Part shown: piece by piece, positions 51,085 through 59,392 of the stretch
Layout: each line of letters starts with the position of its first letter
Numbering within the stretch: position 1 is the first letter of the stretch
Notes under the pieces: generated by a model
What the model was told of the DNA's origin: nothing
Databases searched by the model: none
The model's input: only the letters and a program-made list of their open reading frames with translations
Assembly (NCBI RefSeq): GCF_000785435.2
Contig: NZ_JTDB02000001.1
Coordinates: 834,499 to 898,498 of the forward strand
Length of the DNA stretch: 64,000 nt
Direction: 5' to 3'
Source: Paraburkholderia sacchari
Lineage (GTDB): Bacteria; Pseudomonadota; Gammaproteobacteria; Burkholderiales; Burkholderiaceae
Program-made: the position numbers and the translations under genes

Positions 51085-52245
51085 ATGAAGCACACTTTGA
51101 TTATTGCGGGCGTCCTGAGCGCATTCGCAGTTTCGGCTCACGCACAAAGCAGCGTTACGCTGTACGGCGCACTGGACGCGGGTATCGTCTATGCGAACAA
51201 CGCAGGCGGCCACGCCGCCTGGAATCAGGGCAGCGGCGCGCTGTCCGATACGTACTTCGGCCTGAAGGGCAGTGAGGACCTGGGCGGCGGCTTGCATGCC
51301 ATCTTCAGGTTGGAAAACGGCTTTAACCTGAACAACGGCCGCGACACGGAAGCCGGCACGATGTTCAACCGCCAGGCCTATGTCGGTCTGCAAAGCGACC
51401 AGTACGGCGCACTGACGCTGGGCCGCCAGTACGATTCGATGGTCGATTATCTGTCGCCGCTTTCGGAAGCCGGCTCGGGCTACGGCAACAACATGGCCGC
51501 TCACCCGTTCGATAACGACAACCTCGATCACTCGTTCTCGATCAAGAACTCGGTCAAGTATTCGAGCGCCAACTACGCAGGCTTCAAGTTCGGCGGACTG
51601 TATGGCTTCAGCAACGACGCGGGCCAGTTCGCGAACAACCGCGCATGGAGCCTTGGCGCATCGTACGGTAATGGCCCGCTGAATTTCGCGGCGGCTTACC
51701 TGCAGATGAACAACTCGCGCACGAACAGCAACGCGAATGGCGCGAACTCGGCGGGCGCTGGCAATAACTTCAACCTGGCGGCGGAAACGCAGCGCACCTT
51801 TGGTGCTGGCCTGAACTACACGTATGGCCCGGCGACGGTGGGCTTCGTGTGGACCCACACGCAATACCAGGGCTTGATGTCGGGCGGCCAGGGCGGCAAT
51901 ACGCAAATCGTGTTCACGCAACCGAACACGGGCCTGCGCCTTGACAACTTCGAACTGAACGGCCGCTATGCGCTGACGCCGGCACTGAGCCTCGACGCCT
52001 CGTACACCTACACGGACGGCAAGCTCACGAGCAACGTGGGTTCGGCCGATCCGAAGTGGCACACGGTTTCGCTGCAGGCCGACTACTCGCTCTCGAAGCG
52101 CACCGACGTTTATGTCGAAGGCGTCTATCAACACGCTTCGGGCCAGCTGAACGGCGTTTCGAACGTTGCCATGATCAACACGCTGTCGCCGTCGACCACG
52201 CCGAACCAGGTCGCCGCAACGGTGGGTCTGCGTCACCGCTTCTAA
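51085..52245 (+). CDS. Gram-negative trimeric porin
   Basis: A 386-residue outer-membrane general porin of the Burkholderia/Neisseria type. Signal peptide HTLIIAGVLSAFAVSAHA cleaved before QSSVTLYGALDAGIVY, the standard mature N-terminus. Other strands include GLKGSEDLGGGLHAIFRLE, GMFN-like MFNRQAYVGLQSD, the constriction-loop region YGALTLGRQYDSMVDYL and the terminal strand VAATVGLRHRF with the C-terminal Phe needed for Bam assembly. ATG 51085 has AAAGGAAAG. A hairpin follows 38 bp after the stop. Confidence 0.95.
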   Translation: MKHTLIIAGVLSAFAVSAHAQSSVTLYGALDAGIVYANNAGGHAAWNQGSGALSDTYFGLKGSEDLGGGLHAIFRLENGFNLNNGRDTEAGTMFNRQAYVGLQSDQYGALTLGRQYDSMVDYLSPLSEAGSGYGNNMAAHPFDNDNLDHSFSIKNSVKYSSANYAGFKFGGLYGFSNDAGQFANNRAWSLGASYGNGPLNFAAAYLQMNNSRTNSNANGANSAGAGNNFNLAAETQRTFGAGLNYTYGPATVGFVWTHTQYQGLMSGGQGGNTQIVFTQPNTGLRLDNFELNGRYALTPALSLDASYTYTDGKLTSNVGSADPKWHTVSLQADYSLSKRTDVYVEGVYQHASGQLNGVSNVAMINTLSPSTTPNQVAATVGLRHRF

Positions 52246-52282
52246 TCGAAGCCTGATCGTCCGGTTATCCGATCGGACATTC

Positions 52283-52330
52283 GGCCCGCTGTGCGAAATG
52301 CGCTCATGAGGTGCATTTCGCCAGCGGGCC
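52283..52330. terminator. Long hairpin between porin and catC (convergent)
   Basis: GGCCCGCT (52283-52290) pairs with AGCGGGCC (52323-52330); inside, GCGAAATGC (52293-52301) pairs with GCATTTCGC (52313-52321), leaving an 11-base loop. A 17-bp stem with a small bulge, symmetrical, between two convergent genes, fits a bidirectional terminator although a T-run is lacking. Confidence 0.7.
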
Positions 52331-52360
52331 GTGTGTATTTCCCGGGCTGGCTGCGCCGGT

Positions 52361-52645
52361 TCAATTCGGCGCGATGGCCGAGGGATGCTGGGCCAGCGGC
52401 GTGACCGCGATTTTCATGAACGGGAAGAGCGGCAGCGCGGCAAGCAGCGTGTGCAGTTCGTCGTTCGACTCCACGTCGAAAACGCTGTAGTTCGCGTACT
52501 CGCCCGCGACGCGCCATAAGTGACGCCACTTGCCTTCGCGTTGCAGCCTTTGCGAGAACGCTTTCTCTTCTGCCTTCAATGCATCGACGCAGGCGGCGTC
52601 GGTGCCATGCGGAATTTGCACCTGCATATGCACTAGATAGAGCAC
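52361..52645 (-). CDS. catC: Muconolactone Delta-isomerase
   Basis: A 94-residue enzyme very close to CatC, which isomerises muconolactone to 3-oxoadipate enol-lactone in the ortho pathway. Highly conserved segments: AEEKAFSQRLQREGKWRHLW, VAGEYANYSVFDVESNDELH and LPLFPFMKIAVTPLAQHPS. No catA or catB lies beside it; instead it is the last gene of a six-gene operon with a fatty-acid transporter and hydroxyacyl-CoA dehydrogenase, so its substrate here may be a related lactone. Confidence 0.9.
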   Translation of the reverse strand: MLYLVHMQVQIPHGTDAACVDALKAEEKAFSQRLQREGKWRHLWRVAGEYANYSVFDVESNDELHTLLAALPLFPFMKIAVTPLAQHPSAIAPN

Positions 52646-52694
52646 GTTCGGTCTCCGGTTAATAGTGAGTGTGGGTTTTAAAGCGTTGCCGGGA

Positions 52695-54023
52695 TTAGCC
52701 CCAAATGAGAATCGCCACCGAATAGACGATGCCGATCCAGAACATCATGATGACCGTATAGCCCATGATGTCCTTGAGCTTGAGCCGCGAGAGCGCGAGC
52801 GCCGGCAGAATCCAGAACGGCTGCACGAGATCGTTCCAGGCGTTGCCGAGCATCACGGCAACGGAGGTGTGGCCCACGGATGCGCCAATCGTCTTGGCGG
52901 CCTCGATCATGAACGGGCCCTGGATGACCCAGTGGCCGCCGCCCGAGGGCGCGAAGAAGTTTATGACGAACGAGCTGACCAAGCCCCAGAACGGCAGCGT
53001 GGCAGGCGTGGCAACCTTGACGAAGGCCGCGGAAAGCGTCTCGACGAGTCCCGAGGACGCCATGATCGCCATGATGCCCGCATAGAACGGATATTGAAGA
53101 ATGATGCCGCTGATCGTGCGAATGCCTTCATTGAGTTTCTCGACGTAGCGGATGGGCGTGCCCAGCAGCAGAATGCCGAGGAACAGAATAAAGAAGTTGA
53201 TGAGATTCAGGTCGATCGAGCCGCCCTTGACGAAGTGCAGCGCCACATAACCCATGCCGATTGCGCCGATCACGAGGCTCAACAAGCGGCTGTTGTTCAA
53301 GCGATGGGCGAGCGTGCCGCTTTCTTCGGTGTCGAGCACGGGAGCGGCGGCCTTGGGTGCCGCGTCGAGCGCTCGGTCGATCTCCTTCACCGGTTGGCCC
53401 GCTTTCGGATGCAGCCACGCGTTCAGGAGCGGCAGAGTCACGATGGTCACGAGGCTCGTGATCAGCATGGTGGGGGAGAAAATCGTTTCGGAGAGCGGAA
53501 CGATGCCCATCTGCGCTTCGAGCGGATGGCCCTTGGTCGAAATCAGCACGGGAATGCTGGCGGAAAGTCCGAGGCCATAGAGCGTGAAGCCGCTGTATGC
53601 CGACGCGATGATGAGCGGATAGTGCACGCCCTTCACGCGCAGCGCGAGCTTGCGCGCGACAATGCCGCCCACCACGAGGCCGAAGCCCCAGTTGAGCCAG
53701 CTACCGATGCCGCCCACCAGCGTGGCCACGATAATCGCCGTGCGCGGCGAGTTCACGTGCGAAACGAGGCGGTCGAGAAACCGGTCGGTGAGCGGCGCAG
53801 TGGCGAGCACGTAGCCCATTGCGAGAATCACGGCCATTTGCGTCGTGAAGGCGAGCAGCGCCCAGAAGCCTTTGCCCCAACTCGTGGTGAGCGCGCTGAT
53901 GGCCTGGCCTTGCACGGTTACGGCCAGCACCATCGTGAGCAAGGTGAGGCCGATCGCAAAGACAAAGGGATCGGGCAAGTACCGGCGCATCAGCTCGGTG
54001 AAAAACGCGGTGATTCGTTGCAT
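52695..54023 (-). CDS. Short-chain fatty acid transporter, AtoE/TIGR00366 family
   Basis: A 442-residue inner-membrane transporter of the AtoE family with about 10-12 hydrophobic segments. Typical parts: RYLPDPFVFAIGLTLLTMVL, LAMGYVLATAPLTDRFLDRL, GGIGSWLNWGFGLVVGGIVA, and near the end FFAPSGGGHWVIQGPFMIEA, VAVMLGNAWNDLVQPFWILP. AtoE is linked to acetoacetate/short-chain fatty acid uptake. In this operon it probably imports or exports an organic acid handled by the dehydrogenases upstream. The start at 54023 is supported by family N-termini (75 bp gap). Confidence 0.92.
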   Translation of the reverse strand: MQRITAFFTELMRRYLPDPFVFAIGLTLLTMVLAVTVQGQAISALTTSWGKGFWALLAFTTQMAVILAMGYVLATAPLTDRFLDRLVSHVNSPRTAIIVATLVGGIGSWLNWGFGLVVGGIVARKLALRVKGVHYPLIIASAYSGFTLYGLGLSASIPVLISTKGHPLEAQMGIVPLSETIFSPTMLITSLVTIVTLPLLNAWLHPKAGQPVKEIDRALDAAPKAAAPVLDTEESGTLAHRLNNSRLLSLVIGAIGMGYVALHFVKGGSIDLNLINFFILFLGILLLGTPIRYVEKLNEGIRTISGIILQYPFYAGIMAIMASSGLVETLSAAFVKVATPATLPFWGLVSSFVINFFAPSGGGHWVIQGPFMIEAAKTIGASVGHTSVAVMLGNAWNDLVQPFWILPALALSRLKLKDIMGYTVIMMFWIGIVYSVAILIWG

Positions 54024-54098
54024 GGGTCTGTCTCTTCTCAGTCGTAATAGTCGTGTGGTCTCTCTTGCGGCGACGTCGCGCTTGCGCGAGCGTTCGCT

Positions 54099-55115
54099 TC
54101 AATCTTCGTTGGGCGGCGCGCTTTTGCGATGTTTAGCGAGCCGCATGAGCTGGCGGTCGCGCCACGCCACGCGCGCCTCCCATTGATCGAGCGGCAGCGC
54201 CGCGCGGCGCGCGGCTTCCACTTGCGCGACGAGCTCGGGCGTCCACGGGTCGTGCTGGCCGCGCTCGGCGCCCATCTGCTCATAGGACGGCCCCATCTTC
54301 AGCGCATGCGAAGCGATGCCGCCGCGCGTGTTCAGGTCGACGGTCTCGAACGGGCCGATCACGGACCAGCGCGGCGCGAGTCCTTCGCGCACCACCGTGT
54401 CGATGTCGTCGACCGAGGCCACGCCGTCGCGCACGAGGCAATACGCTTCGCGCAGCAGCGCGCCTTGCAGCCGGTTGAAGATGAAGCCGGTCACTTCCTT
54501 CTTCACGTGCACGGGCAGCAGGCCCGCTTCGGTGTAGAGCGCGTTGGCGCGCGCGATGGCGGCCGGCGACGTGAACGGCGCAGGCACGATCTCCACCACG
54601 GGCACGAGATAAGGCGGATTGCCGGGATGCGCCACGAGGCAGCGCGCATGGCCCGGCAAAGTTTCATCGACGAATTTCGACGCCGCGAGAAACGACGAGG
54701 CGCTTGCAAGAATCGCATGCGCTGGCGCGGCGCGATCGATCTGGGCGAAGAGTTCGCGCTTGAGCTCGGCGCGCTCCGGCGCGCATTCCTGCACGAGATC
54801 GGCGTTGGCGGCCGCGGCTTCCAGCGTGGCGACCACTTCCACGCGCGCGGCGATCAGCGCTGCGCTTTCGTCGATCAGCTCCGGGCCCGGGCCGGTCCGC
54901 GCGAGGTCCGCGAGACGCGCGGCGAGTTCGGCGGGCGCTGCCGCGCGTCGCGCTGCGTCGGGGTCGAAGAGGCGCACGCCCCAGCCCGCGCGTGCGAACT
55001 GAAGCGCGAACGCCACGCCGATGCTGCCCACGCCGACGATGCCCGCGCGCCGCGCGCCGGGGACCGTTGTAGTCGTGCCGCTATGTGCTTCAAGTTGGCC
55101 GGCGGGTTGCATCAT
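54099..55115 (-). CDS. 3-hydroxyacyl-CoA / L-carnitine-type dehydrogenase
   Basis: A 338-residue NAD-dependent dehydrogenase of the 3-hydroxyacyl-CoA dehydrogenase superfamily. The NAD fold is AGIVGVGSIGVAFALQFARA, followed by VRLFDPDAARR; then ECAPERAELKRELFAQID, the Ser and His of the active site (ASASSFLAASKF, LVAHPGNPPYLVPVVEIVPA) and GFIFNRLQGALLREAYCLV. The HPGNPP form is that of the single-domain 3-hydroxy acid/L-carnitine dehydrogenase branch rather than fatty-acid beta-oxidation enzymes. ATG 55115 overlaps the SDR stop by one base (TGATG). Confidence 0.88.
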   Translation of the reverse strand: MMQPAGQLEAHSGTTTTVPGARRAGIVGVGSIGVAFALQFARAGWGVRLFDPDAARRAAAPAELAARLADLARTGPGPELIDESAALIAARVEVVATLEAAAANADLVQECAPERAELKRELFAQIDRAAPAHAILASASSFLAASKFVDETLPGHARCLVAHPGNPPYLVPVVEIVPAPFTSPAAIARANALYTEAGLLPVHVKKEVTGFIFNRLQGALLREAYCLVRDGVASVDDIDTVVREGLAPRWSVIGPFETVDLNTRGGIASHALKMGPSYEQMGAERGQHDPWTPELVAQVEAARRAALPLDQWEARVAWRDRQLMRLAKHRKSAPPNED

Positions 55116-55816
55116 CAGACTCCCGCGACGCCGACCGTCATGCCGCCGCATACATAGAGCACCTGGCCCGTGACGAAGCCGCTGCGCGCGTCGAGCAGAT
55201 ACGACGCGGCGTGCGCGATGTCGTCGGGCGTGCCCACGCGCTTCACCGGCACCGCGTTGACGATGGCTTGCGTGCGCGGCGCGCCAGGCGGGTTGGCGCG
55301 ATCGAACAGCTCGGTGCGGATCGGGCCCGGTCCGATGGCGTTGGCGGTAATGCCGAAAGCGCCCAGCTCCAGCGCCCAGACGCGCGTCATGCCGATGAGC
55401 GCTGCCTTGGTGGCCGAATACGCGGTGCGCAATTCCTTGCCGAGCGCCGCGCGCGAGGACATGTTCACGATGCGCCCGAAGCCCGCGGCTTTCATGCCCG
55501 GCAGCAGCGCCTGCATGCACTGCTGTGCGCAGCGCACATTGAGCGCCCACGCTTGTTCGAGCTCTTCGAGCGTCTGGTGTTCGGCGTCCGCCGGGACCAC
55601 GATGCCCACGTTGTTGATGAGGCGCGTGATGGGTCCGTCCGCAAGCGCGCGCGACAGCGCGTGCGCCGTGGCCTCGACGTCGGAGAGGTCGGCGATGATG
55701 CCGTCGCCCACGCGGTCGATCACGACCGCTTCGTAGCCGTCTGCCTCGCAGCGGGCTGCACAGGCGGCGCCAATGCCGGCGGCGCCGCCGGTGATCAAAA
55801 CTCGTTTTTTAGCCAT
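55115..55816 (-). CDS. SDR-family oxidoreductase of the catabolic operon
   Basis: A 233-residue classical SDR. Nucleotide motif TGGAAGIGAACAARC, the NNVG motif in RLINNVGIVVPADAEH, catalytic Ser in IVNMSSRAALG and Tyr-x-x-x-Lys in AYSATKAALIGMTR, then GPGPIRTELFDRANP. This is a 3-oxoacyl-ACP reductase/alcohol dehydrogenase type, cytosolic. ATG 55816 follows the cyclase stop by 43 bp. Its stop overlaps the next gene. Role inferred from context: oxidation of a secondary alcohol in an unassigned degradative pathway. Confidence 0.92.
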   Translation of the reverse strand: MAKKRVLITGGAAGIGAACAARCEADGYEAVVIDRVGDGIIADLSDVEATAHALSRALADGPITRLINNVGIVVPADAEHQTLEELEQAWALNVRCAQQCMQALLPGMKAAGFGRIVNMSSRAALGKELRTAYSATKAALIGMTRVWALELGAFGITANAIGPGPIRTELFDRANPPGAPRTQAIVNAVPVKRVGTPDDIAHAASYLLDARSGFVTGQVLYVCGGMTVGVAGV

Positions 55817-55859
55817 GTCGGGAATACGAATCGAGATAGTTTTGGATTGCTGATTGAAT

Positions 55860-56912
55860 TCAAACGGTGGCGACCGGCGTGACCGGCGAGCCCATCGCGC
55901 CCGGTAGCCGCAGCGGCGGCGCGGTGAGCATGAAGCGCGAGCGCTGGTGCTCGCGCAGCCATTCGGCGAGATCGCGCAAATACCAAAGCTCGCCGAGCGG
56001 CAGGCCCAGCTTGAAGAGACAGTGGTGATGCAGCGGCATGAGCGGGTGCTCGCCAGCCGTAGCGGGCTCGCGCGCGGGGTAGCGCTCGACCGCGTAGTTG
56101 TCGGCGGCGAGCGCGGCAATGCCCGAGTCGGTGATCCACTGCAACAGGCGTGCGTCGCGGCCGTCTAGCGCGCTGCAATGGCTCGCGAGCACGGCTTCGT
56201 CGGGCTGGCGGTTCATCTCCAGCACCATTTCGGCGAAGCCGGTGCGCAGCACGAGCATGTCGCCGCGCTCGACTTCGATCCGGTCGGCCTGCATCACGCG
56301 CATGAGATCGTCGTAGCCGACCGTGCGGCATTCGCGTCCGAAATGCGCGGCCAGATCGATCAGCACGCCACGGCCTTGCATGCCCTTCACCGCGAGATTT
56401 TCGATGCCGAGCATATCGGCGTGACTGTGCTCGCCGCCGCAGGCGTGCGGCGCGAAGCCGTTTTCCGCGCGGTATTGCATTGGGCCGACGATGTCCCGGT
56501 TCGCGCGGTAGCCGTTGTAATAGACGCTTTCGGCCACGCCGTCACCATCGGCGTCGAAACGCGCGCCCACGTGCGCGAGCGCATCCCATTGCGTCGAATA
56601 CTGTAGCGAGAGCAGCACCTGGTCGTCGCTCACGACATCGGTGGCGCCGGGCTGGTTGCGCGCGAACGGGAAGTTCACATAGGGCAGGCCGTCGCGGAAG
56701 GTCGGCCGCAGCACGGGCGGATGGCGGCGCACATTGAGCTTGCTCTCGCCGGGAAAGTCGAGCGGCAGCGAGAGCGTGAAGCTGAGCCCCGCCTGAATTT
56801 CGCGCGCGCCCTTGAGCACTTGCTCAGCGCCAATGAGATTGGGGCGGCCCAACTGATCGTCGGGGCCGAAGTCGCCCCAGTTCGAGCCTTCCGGCCGGTT
56901 CTTCCAACGCAT
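55860..56912 (-). CDS. Cyclase-family protein (kynurenine-formamidase fold)
   Basis: A 350-residue member of the cyclase family, metal-dependent hydrolases that include kynurenine formamidase and isatin hydrolase. The metal-site region is QYSTQWDALAHVGARFDADGD (the usual HxGTHxDxPxH block is degenerate, with WDALAHVG), then RGVLIDLAAHFG, RGDMLVLRTGFAEM and LAADNYAVERYPAREP with PLHHHCLFKLGLPLGE. ATG 56912 has GAGAGGAAC. A ring-opening hydrolysis or lactone formation is the expected chemistry. Second gene in an IclR-led operon. Confidence 0.88.
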   Translation of the reverse strand: MRWKNRPEGSNWGDFGPDDQLGRPNLIGAEQVLKGAREIQAGLSFTLSLPLDFPGESKLNVRRHPPVLRPTFRDGLPYVNFPFARNQPGATDVVSDDQVLLSLQYSTQWDALAHVGARFDADGDGVAESVYYNGYRANRDIVGPMQYRAENGFAPHACGGEHSHADMLGIENLAVKGMQGRGVLIDLAAHFGRECRTVGYDDLMRVMQADRIEVERGDMLVLRTGFAEMVLEMNRQPDEAVLASHCSALDGRDARLLQWITDSGIAALAADNYAVERYPAREPATAGEHPLMPLHHHCLFKLGLPLGELWYLRDLAEWLREHQRSRFMLTAPPLRLPGAMGSPVTPVATV

Positions 56913-56973
56913 GTTCTGTTCCTCTCCGTCCCTGCTGGACGGTTGCGCCATGGCTGTCGCCGGCGCCGGGCCC

Positions 56974-57717
56974 TCAGGCGGCCAGCAGCGACGGCGGGAT
57001 TTGCGCGAATACCTCGAGCAGCGCCTGCACCGCGTGCTGCTCATTGCTCAGGAGGCGCGCCTTGGGCGCGCCGATGACGAGCGCGAACGCTTCGCCGTGA
57101 ATCAGAAAACCGCGCGCGAGACCGGCCACGTCTTCGATGCTTTCGCCGGTCGAGCGATGCCAGCCGTCCGCCACGCCTTGCTCGATCTCGCGCTCGAAGG
57201 TTGCGCGATCAACGAACGAACCGCCGGGCGCTATCGTCAACGGCTCGCAACTGTCGAGCAGCTTGCGCCGCGGCGCGGGCGCAAGCGCCCCGAGCAGCGC
57301 CTTGCCGGCCGCGCTCGTGACCGACATGAAGCCGCCCGGTTCGTCGCTGTAGCGGATCTTCTGGCGCGACTCCACCACCTCGAGATAGACGACGCGGTTG
57401 CCCGCGAGCGTGGCGAGCGCGGCGGTCTCGCCGGTGGTGTCGCGCAGCGTGGCGAGCAGCGGCTGGAACATCAGCGTCAGCGGGTCTTCGCTGCAGATGT
57501 CGCGCGCGACATGCAAGAGGCGCTGCGTGGGGTAATAGCCGGCCTTCACGCCCGGAGCGTAGAGATAGCCCTTGGCCACCATCGTCTGCAATAGCGCGTG
57601 GCAGCTCGATAGCGGGATCTCGGTTCGACGCGCAATCTCGCTGTAGATCATCGGTTGCCGGACTTCGGCAAAGAGGTTGATCACGTCGAAGACGCGCACT
57701 GCAGTTTTCACATCCAT
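56974..57717 (-). CDS. IclR-family transcriptional regulator
   Basis: A 247-residue IclR-type regulator with N-terminal winged helix (TAVRVFDVINLFAEVRQPM, IYSEIARRTEIPLSSCHALL) and the effector domain (MSVTSAAGKALLGALAPAPR, GGSFVDRATFEREIEQGVAD). ATG 57717 is chosen; a TTG at 57753 would put the start inside a palindrome. It is the first gene of the catabolic operon and divergent from the MHS transporter, and the 324-bp region between them is full of palindromes. Confidence 0.93.
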   Translation of the reverse strand: MDVKTAVRVFDVINLFAEVRQPMIYSEIARRTEIPLSSCHALLQTMVAKGYLYAPGVKAGYYPTQRLLHVARDICSEDPLTLMFQPLLATLRDTTGETAALATLAGNRVVYLEVVESRQKIRYSDEPGGFMSVTSAAGKALLGALAPAPRRKLLDSCEPLTIAPGGSFVDRATFEREIEQGVADGWHRSTGESIEDVAGLARGFLIHGEAFALVIGAPKARLLSNEQHAVQALLEVFAQIPPSLLAA

Positions 57718-57730
57718 GACAGCATTATCG

Positions 57731-57747
57731 GCATATCGATAATATGC
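57731..57747. promoter_or_regulatory. Palindrome ahead of the IclR gene
   Basis: GCATAT (57731-57736) and ATATGC (57742-57747), five bases apart, lie 14 bp before the IclR start. It may be an autoregulatory site or part of the promoter. Confidence 0.5.
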
Positions 57748-57878
57748 TGACAATATGATTACGGGTAAACACCTAAATCGCGCGACTTGCGGCCCAGCCT
57801 GGGGACGACGCGGATTCGGGTTATCCCTTGGTTGACGCTATAAAGCGAGCGCTTCATAGTCCGCACCGCTCGGCGGCT

Positions 57879-57923
57879 GTTCGATAAATGAAAGGTTGTT
57901 CGTTAATCGAACGTCAATCGAAC
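57879..57923. promoter_or_regulatory. Three-repeat IclR-type (PobR/PcaU-like) operator
   Basis: GTTCGATAAA (57879-57888), the perfect palindrome GTTCGTTAATCGAAC (57898-57912) and TCAATCGAAC (57914-57923, inverted). The repeated unit, GTTCG(A/T)TAA, and the set of one inverted pair plus an extra copy match the operators of the IclR-family regulators PobR, PcaU and PcaR (GTTCGATAATCGCAC in Pseudomonas putida). Confidence 0.7.
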
Positions 57924-57961
57924 ATTGATGATGCGCCTGCCACCTGCCTCGAAGCGGCGTG

Positions 57962-58007
57962 TTTCGCATCGGAAAGGCCCCGGGTTCGGCGCGTTTCGCA
58001 TCAGAAA
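57962..58007. promoter_or_regulatory. Two TTTC-N6-GAAA operators before the MHS transporter
   Basis: TTTCGCATCGGAAA (57962-57975) and TTTCGCATCAGAAA (57994-58007), the second extending to a 6-bp arm palindrome CGTTTC...GAAACG. The copies are 32 bp apart, about three helical turns, on the promoter side of the GTG at 58042. They match the motif found at the amaB promoter. Confidence 0.7.
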
Positions 58008-58041
58008 CGCGGCGGCTGAAATCGATTTCTGGAGACGTAAC

Positions 58042-59364
58042 GTGGCAGCTTCCTCTCTCGACAACCCGCATCACCAGGCCCGCAAGGCCGGCATCGCCTC
58101 GTTCGTCGGCACGACGATCGAGTGGTACGACTTCTACGCATACAGCACGGCGGCGGCGCTCGTGCTCGGCAAGCTGTTTTTCCCGTCGAGCTCGCCGATG
58201 GTCGGCACGCTCGCGGCATTCGCTTCGTTCTGGGTGGGCTTTCTCGCGCGCCCGATCGGCGGCATCGTGTTCGGTCACCTTGGCGACAAAGTGGGCCGCA
58301 AGAAGACCCTCATCATCACGCTCATGCTGATGGGCTTTTGCACCACGGCCATGGGCTTTTTGCCCACTTATGCGCAGGCGGGCGTGGCCGCGCCGGTGCT
58401 GCTCATCTTCCTGCGGCTGCTGCAGGGCATTGCAATGGGCGGAGAGTGGGGCGGCGCGGTGGTGCTTTCATCCGAGCACGCGCCCAAGGGCAAGGAGATT
58501 CTCTATTCGGCCTTCGCGCAACAGGGCTCGCCCGCGGGCAACCTGCTCGCGACGGTCGCATTTCTCGTGATCTCGATGCTGCCTGACCATCAGTTCATGA
58601 CGTGGGGCTGGCGCGTGCCGTTCCTGATGTCGGCGCTGCTGGTGGTGGTGGGCATGTTCATCCGCATGAGCGTGGACGAATCGCCGGCCATGAAGGAGCT
58701 GCAGGCGAAGAACAAGGTGGTGAAACTGCCGATTGGCGAAGTGCTGCGCCACCACAAGTCGCTCGTGGCGATGGGCGTGGGTGCGTGCGTGATCGCGCTT
58801 TCGGCCACTTACTTCAAGACCACGTTCGCGCTGTCGTGGGCCGTGACCTCGATTGGGTTCGACCGCACGCAATTCCTGAGTGTCATCACGTTCGCGATCG
58901 TCGTGCAATTGATCGTGCAGCCGTTCGGCGCGGTGCTCGCCACGAAGCTCGATCTCAGGAAGGCGATTATCTACATGCTGGTGCCCGAGATCGTGGCGCT
59001 GCCGATCATGTTCATGCTGATCGCCACAGGCTCGACCAAGCTCGCGATGTTCGGCATGGCGCTGGCGTCGATTCCGCATTCGCTCTACTACGCGGCCATG
59101 GCCGGCATGCTCGCGAAGGCCTTCCCGGCGCAGGTGCGCTACACGGGCATCTCGCTCTCGTACCAGATCTGCGGCATGGTGTTCGCGGGCACGACGCCGA
59201 TCCTCGGCCAGTTCCTGCTGGGCGCCACGGGAAGCATACTTTCGGTGGTCGCGCTCGGCGTCGTGCACGTGATCATCACGCTGGTGTGCGCACTGATGCT
59301 GGTGTCGCGCATGCACAGCCAGGAAGCGATGCCCGAGCGCAGCGCGGTGGCGCAGCGGGTTTGA
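58042..59364 (+). CDS. MHS-family MFS metabolite:H+ symporter
   Basis: A 440-residue, 12-TM major facilitator of the metabolite:H+ symporter branch (ShiA/ProP/KgtP-like). Signatures: FVGTTIEWYDFYAYSTAAAL in TM1, LARPIGGIVFGHLGDKVGRK in loop 2-3, GFLPTYAQAGVAAPVLLIF, RLLQGIAMGGEWGGAVVLSS and GWRVPFLMSALLVVVGM. GTG 58042 has GGAG. Divergent from the IclR-led operon; it most likely imports the substrate of that pathway. Substrate not predictable from sequence. Confidence 0.93.
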   Translation: MAASSLDNPHHQARKAGIASFVGTTIEWYDFYAYSTAAALVLGKLFFPSSSPMVGTLAAFASFWVGFLARPIGGIVFGHLGDKVGRKKTLIITLMLMGFCTTAMGFLPTYAQAGVAAPVLLIFLRLLQGIAMGGEWGGAVVLSSEHAPKGKEILYSAFAQQGSPAGNLLATVAFLVISMLPDHQFMTWGWRVPFLMSALLVVVGMFIRMSVDESPAMKELQAKNKVVKLPIGEVLRHHKSLVAMGVGACVIALSATYFKTTFALSWAVTSIGFDRTQFLSVITFAIVVQLIVQPFGAVLATKLDLRKAIIYMLVPEIVALPIMFMLIATGSTKLAMFGMALASIPHSLYYAAMAGMLAKAFPAQVRYTGISLSYQICGMVFAGTTPILGQFLLGATGSILSVVALGVVHVIITLVCALMLVSRMHSQEAMPERSAVAQRV

Positions 59365-59392
59365 CGGTGAAGGGCGGGGCGCAAGGCGCACC

